64,000 nucleotides of DNA from Ilyonectria destructans (taxonomy: Eukaryota > Ascomycota > Sordariomycetes > Hypocreales > Nectriaceae). This document shows, one piece after another, positions 55,746 to 64,000 of the stretch (its first letter is position 1; every line of letters starts with the position of its first letter). The notes under the pieces are model-generated. The model was not told the DNA's origin, did not search any database, and worked only from the letters and a program-made list of their open reading frames with translations. Location: positions 1,178,001 to 1,242,000 of the forward strand of contig JAHEWK010000006.1 of NCBI GenBank assembly GCA_020740775.1. The letters are read 5' to 3'. Both the position numbers and the translations under genes were made by a program.

Positions 55746-58695
55746 ATGGGTTCTCCACCTAACCCCCCTCGGCTCGCCGAAGTTAGGAGAGGAGAGAAGC
55801 TACCAACCCCCCCTCAGCCATCGACTGGTGGCCAAGAGAAGAGATACAGCCCGGGGGATCTTGATGTCTTTCGTTGGAATGAGGGCTACAAAGAAGCGGC
55901 CCCAAGCAGAGATATTTTAAAGGGCGCGGCCATTTTATCAACCATGACTTTTCATCAAGGCCTCATTTCACCCCGAACCACTGTATCGCCATTCCCATCA
56001 ACTCCGGATGTCAATCGCAAAAGAAGCCGCTCCGCGGATCCTATTTCAGGTGAAAGCGTTTCTGAGCATATCGAGGCTCCAGTAAATTTTCGCTCCCAGC
56101 TCCCAAGAAGTCTTCACGATATCCATAGTCTGAATGAGCTTTATACCATGCGGGAGTTTGAAGAGAAAAATGCGGCTGTGGAAGAATGGTTGACCAATTC
56201 CGGTCTTGGCATGGCATGGGAATCATGGGATGATAGCGAAGCCGTCGTCAACGCGTCCAACTCGTTGTACGAAGGAATTCAGCTGAAAGACATCGACCTC
56301 GGGCACAAATCGGAGAATATGCTGATTCCACACCAACTATACTACAATATAGAAAGTGGAGGATCGTTCACTGAAGCCGACCTACAGTTTATACGCGAAA
56401 GCAGGAATTGGACAGACCCTCCTGTTCTTTCCTCAATACTCTCTGGATCATTCAAGCCGTGTCAACCAGTCTCTTCCCAGGCTGCTATCCAGAAATTCGA
56501 GCGCATGTGCCGCGAGAGTGACTCTGTCGTTTCAGGAGAGGCATCATGCGGCACAGAACGAATTTCTTGTGCATCAATCGCCGGATCGGGAAAAACGACA
56601 GGCGGAAATATCCTGAAAAGGTTCTTGTCACCTCCCGTTACAGACATCTCAACGCCTGCTTCTGCCATAAAAGACGCGGTAGTCAGGTCTTTGCAAAAAA
56701 GTAGCACGTCTCTCGCCTCGAAACCTGCTCATAATTTGAAGGCAGATCCAGGCAACACTCAACGTTTCACGGGTCATCTACGCAAGTCTTATTCTGCGGA
56801 GGATCATGGGGCTGTCTTGAGAGTCACGAGATTGCCATCGTCTAGGGATGATCCGTTCCTTGGTGCCAACTTTAACAATCCTTCGCCCGAAGAGAAGGCA
56901 AAGAAACCCTTCAATTCGGAGATGAGCTTAGTAGGCATGTGGAGGGCAGAATGTGGGCCTTCACCAGCTACACTCTCTAGGACTGCAGAAGCGGCTACCT
57001 ATACTAACCTGGAAACTGTTGGAGCCAGGCCAGAGAACAACCCCCCCGCAGCCACTCTCAAATGCACTCAGCGAATTGACGATGATTGCGAAAGTACGAT
57101 TTTCACAGAGAAGCCAACAGCAGGTAGCCTTGAAACCTCCGGGGAACCGAATCGTAGTGAAACTGCGGCAAAACCGGCCCATGCCAGGCGACAAGTTGGC
57201 ATGGCGCGTGTTCATATCGAGATTCTCTCTCTTCAGAACAGTCGTCGCACAAACAAGCCAGAAGACGATGACACGGATAGCTCAGGGAAAGAATCTGATT
57301 CTGAGGACATAAATGAAGATGGCGGCGCAGGAACCTTTGACGGAAATCATACGCCAGATCTGAATCAACCCTTTGACTCATCCGAGGATTCATCGTCGCT
57401 ACCAAGAAACAACCACCTCAATCCATCAGGTGGAAACAACCAAGGCGAAAACTCGGGGCGCGGGCATGATAACAGAAAGCCTTCGCGCCAACCAATCGCA
57501 TGTCCAAAGGCTAAGAAACAGCTCCTGCGGTTTGCATGTCCTTACCAAGCCTTCGAAACGTCACAGAGCTGCTTCAGGCAAGCACCGCGCAATCCGGAGG
57601 GTGGGTGTGCCGGGATTTATCGATTAAAGTAAGTGCTCAGGATGGTACAGTAATAGTACTTATCCATGACTAACTATAGCCAGGCAGCACTTGAACCGTA
57701 GACACATGCTTTCTTACCGATGTCAACGCTGCTGGAGATCATTTGAATCCAAACGCAAGCTTGCCAGTCATGAGAAGCAGCGAGATCCCTGCGAAACGAG
57801 AGAAATGCCTGGCGCAGAAAGATTCATGAGTGCCGAACATGAGACAGAGCTCGAGAGGGTATGCTCCTCCGGTTCGGATGAGGAGACCTGGTGGAATCTG
57901 TTTCAACTCCTTATCCCAGGGATGCAAGAACGTGATTTGGACTCCCTAAAAATCGAGTTCTGGCCATGTGAGTTGATCTCATACCTTCTGCTCAGAATCC
58001 CATTGACTTGTATCCAGACTATATCCACTTGGATGCCTTCATGATCCCTGCGATAACATTTTCAAATGCATCATTCCAGCCACTGGCAACTGGGCAATCA
58101 ACTCTTCAAACCGGCACACACAATGGGTAAGTAAGGATTGATTGCAGTGGATTAGTCCAGTTGATCATCATGTAGGTTTCCGGATGCTGACACGTGGAAC
58201 AGATACGAGTCTTTTGACCAAGTTTCGTCGGACTCCCCATCGGTGGTTGACACCAGATTGTTCTCTTCAACGTCAACACCATCGTACACGTGGTCTGTCC
58301 CACTACTTGAAGCACCCGGAGAGCACCAACGAAACGCAAACCTTCAGCCTCTACAGATATATACACCATCTCAGAGTGGGGTTGCTTCAACAAACTCCCA
58401 ATCCGAGTTACCCCAACCGAGCCAACCATTAGCGAGGGTGGCCCAACAGTCCCTTGCTGTATCTGACCAGACTCAGCTGCGACGAAACCACGAGAGATTC
58501 AAGGCTCGCAACTCACGAGCAGAAGCTGAAAACAGTGAGCTGCGAGAGAACAATCGGTGTGCCCGAGCAGATCTTGGCCGTGTGGATTCAGTCTTGGATG
58601 ATTTGTTGGCATCAGAGGACCTGCCTAGCCACGTGTTTGACAAGCTTTCCGAGGTTTCCGAGATTCTGCTTTTAATCAAGAGCAGAATACGTTGA
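55746..58695 (+). CDS. C2H2-type zinc-finger protein of a fungal-specific group
   Basis: Four exons (55746..57628, 57684..57967, 58018..58126, 58203..58695) give 922 aa; all three introns keep frame. The start MGSPPNPPRL is the first ATG; the open frame extends upstream only through non-ATG codons. The first about 600 residues are Ser/Thr/Asp-rich and disordered. The finger region spans exons 1-2: FACPYQAF ... GCAGIYRLKQHLNRRH, then YRCQRCWRSF with a Cx2C-x12-H-x5-C arrangement ending in RDPC. This layout is common in Pezizomycotina proteins annotated as C2H2 proteins, often of unknown role. The C-terminus is a coiled coil (FKARNSRAEAENSELRENN). DNA or protein binding in the nucleus is inferred. 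Confidence 0.82.
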
Positions 58696-59277
58696 TTAGA
58701 ATCAGCTTTGTTTGCGAAGGTAAAAATTCAAATGTGGCGCTCAGATTGCTACCCACTGACGCTGAGAGGCTTTTCACAAAAGTAATGAGTGCATCCATGA
58801 TTGTTCTATCGCCCTCTTATTAGTCGTTCTGCCGTGAGAAAGGGTGGTCGTATTGAGATTTCTTTTTAATTCAGATGGCAGCCAGGAATGTCTATGGCTG
58901 GTCAACCCTCAGCAGTACGAAATGGATTTTCGAAGAGTTACGAACATAGCTCATTGAATTGCTTGACGATATTAGCATTTCATGAGGAGAATTAATAGCC
59001 TATACGCCAAAGGCGAAATGGCAGGCATGCAGTCAGTACGGAGTACTCCGCGTTGTTGAGTATCGCGAGTGATCGGCAAGAGTCCGTGCGCTCGGACTCC
59101 TCCGCTCCCCGGTTTACCTCCGAGCGAAGCGGAGGAATCCAGGGCAGCTGCATCGGCTTGGCCCCGATTTTGAACAACTTCTCACAAATATCTCTCTAAC
59201 TTTCCCAGTTCATCCTTGTCTTGATATTATTAGTTATTCCAGGAAGAGCCGATTATGCTCATCCGCCGTCCAGTATT
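58696..59277. other. intergenic spacer between two same-strand genes
   Basis: A 582-bp spacer holding the 3' UTR of the C2H2 gene and the promoter of the ATP-grasp gene. It includes a short near-palindrome, CTCCGCTCC with GGAATCC-type partners, near 59098-59135. No gene is seen. Confidence 0.45.
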
Positions 59278-60629
59278 ATGAACGCAGTTCTTGTTTCTCG
59301 ACTTCCCCGTTGCGGCGTATTTCTCTCACGGAAAGTACCCGGCTTTGCCAACCTGCGAACCTTGCGCTGGCCGCAGCCTATGGCCCGATCACTGTCCACG
59401 GATAAGACTATGCGGGTTGCTGTTCTTTACCAAGCACTAGAGCCCCCCATCATTAATGGTGTTCGTAAACCGAAGAAACCCGGCGGTCTGTCCCTCTTTC
59501 TGAGTTCTAGCTTACCTTCTAAGCTAACCACCCTCATGGAATAGGCTACCAGGATTCTGGTGCTGATATAGGGTTTAATCTACGCCAATGCGAGGATGTG
59601 GAAGTTGTGACTCCTTCTGCGAGCCCCAACGCCGCCAATGATGGCGATTGGTGCTTTCCGGATACCGAGGAAGGGATTTTGGATGCCATTTCTAAGGGTG
59701 CTACGTACCTCTGGGCAAACACCATCGTTTTTGCTTCCCATCCCTTACAGACATCCTCTCGCCTAAAAGTCTACGAAGAGCGTCTTCGGGTTGTTGGCCA
59801 GGGGCCATTGGTTGTAGACAAGTACGACGACAAGGAGTTTGTCAACAATTACCTCCGCGCGCTCGGCGGCTTCACGATGCCCCGTAGCTTTACCGTCCCT
59901 TCCATATTGAGTCTCTCTTCTGAGATTGGCCAGCTCTTATATCCGGTGGTCGTGAAGCCAATTCGAGGCCGGGGCAGTTATGGCGTCAAGGTCTGCCACA
60001 ATATAGACCAACTCCAGGAGCACGCCCAGGGCCTCTCCAGCGAGTCAATGGCTTTTATGATTGAAGAGTTTCTTCAGGGAGAGGAGGCAACGGTTACAGT
60101 AATGCCTCCTACTCAGGAGGGCCAGGGTTATCGAGCTCTTCCGATCGTCTCACGCTTTAATCACCAAAACGGCATTGCGCCATACAACGGTGTCGTTGCT
60201 ATCACCACAAACTCGAAGCTTGCTGACAACGCTAGTACCAATGGCACATATGCCAAACTCTCCGTGGAATGCGAGCGTGCCGCACGTGTTCTAGGTTTGA
60301 CTGCGCCTATCCGCATCGACGTCCGTCGCTTCAAGGATACACCAGACTCGCCTTTTGCCCTGTTTGACGTCAACATGAAACCGGTAAGTGCTCTGTGCAC
60401 ATATAATATTAATCCCATGCTCTAAAAGCTGACTGTTCTTTTTTACTCCTCGAAGAATATGACTGGCCCAGGTCGACCAGGTCGTGATGATCAGGCCAGT
60501 CTGTCGCTCATGGCCGCCAATGGCCTTGGTTGGGATTACAAGGAATTCCTGAGACGCATATTGGAGACTTCTAGGCCCTTGAAGACTTTGAGGAGCTTGA
60601 AGCCCGTAAATGGGAAGAGTGAGGCCTGA
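59278..60629 (+). CDS. ATP-grasp (D-Ala-D-Ala ligase-like) protein with a mitochondrial-type presequence
   Basis: Three exons (59278..59485, 59545..60383, 60456..60629) give 406 aa. The N-terminus MNAVLVSRLPRCGVFLSRKV has many Arg, few acids and an ARSLST cleavage-like site, typical of a mitochondrial targeting peptide. A second ATG, MRVAVLYQ, matches the usual start of the domain, so dual targeting is possible. ATP-grasp marks are VVVKPIRGRGSYGVKVC (about 225), MIEEFLQGEEATVTVM (about 262) and LFDVNMKPNMTGPGRPGR, which resembles the EVNTxPG motif of D-Ala-D-Ala ligases. The family makes an acyl-phosphate and ligates it to an amine; the substrate here is unknown. The first donor (GTCTGT) is atypical but frame and acceptor fit. 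Confidence 0.82.
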
Positions 60630-62322
60630 TATCTGAGAAGCATCTAGAAAGAAATTTGATCTACTCCTGTTTCCCCACCGCATTACCGCGAGATGCAAGT
60701 CGGCAACCGACGGACTGTGCTCCAAAGAGGATGGCATTTGTTCGCTGCGTATGTTACATTTCAGTTCGTATTAACCCTGTCCCACCCCTCCTTTCGCTGT
60801 ACTCCACCCCATTATCTCCCATCGACCCGCACAGAGAGTGAGAGGCGATAGTTCCCTCATATCCTATGGAAGGCCTTGGATATACTATTAAATCCTCACT
60901 GGGAATGATTCCAATTATTCAATTAATTTGATAGACCGCTCAATCAATACTTGTGTGGTTATTTTGCTCGAGACCAACGGGAACCTAGGATTTTGCGACA
61001 CTAACTGCGTCAAAGTCACTCACTTAGCGAGAATGATAGTTTTCTCGACAGTGTTGCAGAAAATTTGCATCAATCCTAGCTTAATTTCCAACTGGCTATT
61101 ATGGGTGAGGTGGTGGCGTGCTCTGGGTCGGACTAAAAGATTGGGTTGCCTGTAAGGTTCTTTTGCTGTGGACCTGGGCGCAACAGACCAGCCGTTGGTT
61201 TAACACTGTTGGATCATCAGCTCGGTAAACCCTCCGAGACTCCCTCGGTATCTGAAACGGTGGCTTTGAGTGACATCCTTGTATTATTCTGATCCAACTT
61301 CAGGCTCCGCTGAACGTGCTCCCATTCAGCGTTCATGACTGGAAGTTGTGGTAACACAACGTAGGCCAAGATAGTTCATTAGCAACATCAGAGCCACTAA
61401 GATGAAGTAGGGTCCAATAGGATGCTCCTAAAAGAAGCTCGTGGCGCTGTATTGTGTTTCCATTGGTTAAAGTAGACATGTTACGCGAGATACAGTGGGC
61501 TGTTATGGTCCCCGGATTGAGGTCCCCGAAACACCCGGTTTCCTGCTTGCCGGTTCTTGATGCACTAAACTTACAACTAGCCAGGCGAATATGCGGAAGT
61601 CTTTTGTAAAGCCCTCTTCTAAGAATAGTTTCATTGATAATTATTGCATGGAGATAGAATTGCGCATAGCTTGACGGTCCCTACCAACTATTCTCCTCGA
61701 GATTTAGTCACTAATTCGAGACCTCTCTGGAGATGCTTTTGATCTCAGTTTAATTTATCACCCCTAAGTGTCATATAGCAATCCTAACCCTCGGCAAATA
61801 CAAATCTGGTGCATTTCATGACCATGTACGTGCGAAGTATGGATGGCGTGGACTATTGCCGGGATAGTGTTCCTGAGAATGCAGCAGGGTATTGTAACCG
61901 CCTGGAAGGTGGATGACAGCCCAGTCATACTTCTTTACTCGTGTTCGGGGACCAAACCTCAGTGCTCAAGGGGCGTAGAGCCCGAAGTCGGTCTCCGCTT
62001 GTAGTAAGTGCACGACTTTCGCAGAGCCACATCCACCCACCATCCACTCTGATATCTCGGTAGGCGTTTTGCAATCCCGTATTTCGATCCTTCAAGAATA
62101 TCTTGCCCAATGTGGACACTGTAGATTCGGTTGTATGATTCCATCAGGATTTAGCCTCAAAAAAAGGCTCGTCTGGACCTCGTCTAGCGCTTGTACCGTA
62201 ACGATCAAAAGTCCTCCAAATTATAAATATCGAATGCGAAGACATACATCTTTCCCAATACTGACCATCCTTCTGCATTATCAAGTAGTTGCAAATCTGA
62301 AGCAAACATCTTTTGGCTCACT
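60630..62322. other. 1.7-kb AT-rich intergenic region, no gene supported
   Basis: The stretch is AT-richer than average, with short frames only. The final about 150 bp before 62323 are a plausible promoter and 5' UTR of the secreted-protein gene. Confidence 0.5.
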
Positions 62323-64000
62323 ATGAAGGCTACCTGCCCTCTCCTTCTCCTGGGTTCCCTTTCCGGGATCTTGGGTATTCCTCTACTCACTTTGAGAGCA
62401 GGCAACACTACAGTTGACCCAACCAAGATCACTTGCGGTGCCGAATACCTCAACGAAGCCAACTCTGATTCTGCCAAACGGTGGAAAGCAGCCGAGGCTG
62501 AGTACGCATACGACGTGGTGCAAGCTGCCTGGACCATCGACAAAACATCTCCCAATCCTTCCAAGCTCAAGTACAGTGAATATGTCAGCGATTACTTTAA
62601 TGGGAAGGATCTTATGATGTGTGACGAAATGGCCGATGTTCCTTGTGGGGACACGGTGACTTGTTCCGACGTCAATCAACCAGCTGGGTACGTGTTAGAA
62701 TAATTGGGTTTGGATCCTTAGCTAATATGTTGCCTAGGTGGCTCATCATGAACTCATTTGTCGCGCTGCACGTGGTAAGTTACATGAGACTCCGTTGAAA
62801 TGGAAAGACTAGAGATACTAAGGCTACATCGTAGATGCGCAATACCATCTACACGAGTCTGGGCAAGGCAAGGGTCTCGTTGCTGAGCTCTATATCGCTG
62901 TTTCAAAATACCTTCAGCCCAGTTAGGACTGAAAGCACCTCATGGATAAGCGACCTTATCAATGTGTTTCAACTCGTTGTTGGTGTTGCATCAGCGTACA
63001 CGTGGAATATCCGTAAGGATTCATCCTCACTTGGTCCGACTGTCACTGACCTTGTTACCGTAAAAAGCCTTGAAGGAAGCCAAAATCATCGAAAACTCCA
63101 ACTATTTATCCTTCGCCAAAGATTCTGCAAATGCAGCGATAGCCGCGGGGTTTAACATCGGGAAGACTCGTATTCCTACGTATGTGGATTTATCCCTCAA
63201 TAATTGTATTAGCATTGTACTGAATGAGCACTCTAGCGCCGCATCGCTGACGGACGATATTAATGTTGCGATGGGGGCTTTCTTCGATGCGTGGGAAAAG
63301 GCCGAGCTCGACTTTCTCCATACTTTATTCCATGGAGACATAGATGGTTTGGCTATTCTTGCTGGACTAACCCGGAATGGCATGGCTCTTGACATGACGA
63401 GGGACCTTAATCTGAGTGGCTTTATCGACATGGCCCAGAAGATTGTTTATGCCAAACTCATGCCAACTGTCTGGTCCTCAGGCTCAACATCACTAAAGGC
63501 ATTCCCAAAACAAATGTATCCCATGATTTTGTGAGTGTCATATTGGCTTAATAACGGCATTCTTCAACTAACAATAAACAAAAAGGATGATTCTGGACGA
63601 CTGCGTTACTTCGAGCGATAATTTGCCCAAGTATGTTTCCGAAGAAAATGCTGGTCAAATTGCTGTCTGCCATGATGGTCATACATTCTATGTTGGGTAC
63701 CCAACCTGGGATGGTCTCGTACGCGATGGAATCAACTCTGACTCCATCGTATCAAAAACCCCAACAGTCCACAATCTCCAGATTAATCCTCTGCCTGGAG
63801 GAACCAACGATGAACTCGATGGAACCAAGTGGAAAGGTGTTACTCTTGAAGATCTTGTCATCAGGTATGTGCGTGAGACTTTGAGTACTTCAAAATATCT
63901 AACCGTCAATTACGTAGCTCTTATGAGGGGTGGCGCGCAAACCTTGGCAGGAATGGCTATATTATGCGAGATTACATTAACCCGCAGACAACACAGACGG
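62323..64000 (+). CDS. secreted protein of unknown function (3' partial)
   Basis: Six exons are visible: 62323..62687, 62738..62774, 62835..63012, 63068..63530, 63586..63864, 63918..>64000. All five junctions preserve frame with normal fungal splice sites. The N-terminus MKATCPLLLLGSLSGILGIP is a signal peptide; several cysteines follow (ITCGAEYL, MMCDEMADVPCGDTVTC), suggesting disulfides in an extracellular protein. The middle is helical and hydrophobic (about residues 125-330: LINVFQLVVGVASAYTW, AGLTRNGMALDMTRDLNL). A later part has CHDGHTFYVGYPTWDG. The gene runs off the window. I have seen this kind of large secreted fungal protein but cannot name the family or a function. Confidence 0.75.

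Noticed and set aside
56560..56610. GSGKTT in the C2H2 protein, resembling a Walker A motif
   Set aside because: The required Ala/Gly four residues before GK is missing, and the surroundings are disordered Ser/Thr-rich sequence.
63013..63067. Apparent frameshift at an A-run in the secreted-protein gene
   Set aside because: A 55-nt intron (GTAAGG donor, CTGAC branch, AAAAG acceptor) restores the frame without any indel.

Overview
The window is nuclear DNA of a filamentous ascomycete, most likely a Sordariomycete and plausibly Hypocreales. The genes carry short introns (about 45-130 nt) with GTRNGT-type donors, CTAAC-like branch points and YAG acceptors. The set includes typical Pezizomycotina genes: an F-box/WD40 protein, Vps60, a fungal C2H2 protein and a type II membrane glycosyltransferase. 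A chromodomain Ty3/gypsy element is also present. Species assignment is inference; no rRNA, tRNA, CRISPR or telomeric repeats were recognised.

Layout. Positions 1-14 kb hold conserved housekeeping genes: the 3' part of an F-box/WD40 ubiquitin-ligase substrate receptor (fwd-1 type), vps60 (ESCRT-III), a large Ser/Thr/Pro-rich probably nuclear protein with four exons, and a two-exon low-complexity protein with a conserved helical C-terminal region. From 13.9 to 27.4 kb there is a gene desert of about 13.5 kb. It is GC-rich and repeat-speckled to about 24.4 kb, then AT-rich, and ends at a 214-bp element with perfect 13-bp inverted ends. From 27.8 to 37 kb genes are sparse: a zinc-ribbon/metallo-beta-lactamase-fold protein, a 149-aa unknown, a type II membrane glycosyltransferase and a 78-aa unknown, separated by 2-3 kb spacers.

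Positions 42-56 kb form an accessory block full of broken genes. It contains a frameshifted fragment, a coiled-coil/Cys-rich gene interrupted by one in-frame UGA, and a decayed MFS sugar transporter with one nonsense codon and at least four frameshifts. A complete 5606-bp LTR retrotransposon (45620..51225, minus strand) sits inside the last codons of that transporter. A small three-TM protein and another UGA-interrupted fragment follow. From 55.7 kb to the end are three multi-exon genes: a C2H2 zinc-finger protein, an ATP-grasp (D-Ala-D-Ala ligase-like) protein with a mitochondrial-type presequence, and a secreted protein running off the window.

The most notable object is the retrotransposon. 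It has identical 216-bp LTRs, a perfect 5-bp target duplication (GGAAT), intact RT/RNase H/integrase/chromodomain signatures, and gag and pol in one frame separated by a single UAG. It has no tRNA-type primer-binding site. Instead, 12 nt abutting the 5' LTR are exactly complementary to a segment inside the LTR, the arrangement of the self-priming Tf1/sushi group. Identical LTRs inside a heavily mutated host gene indicate a recent insertion into an already dead gene.
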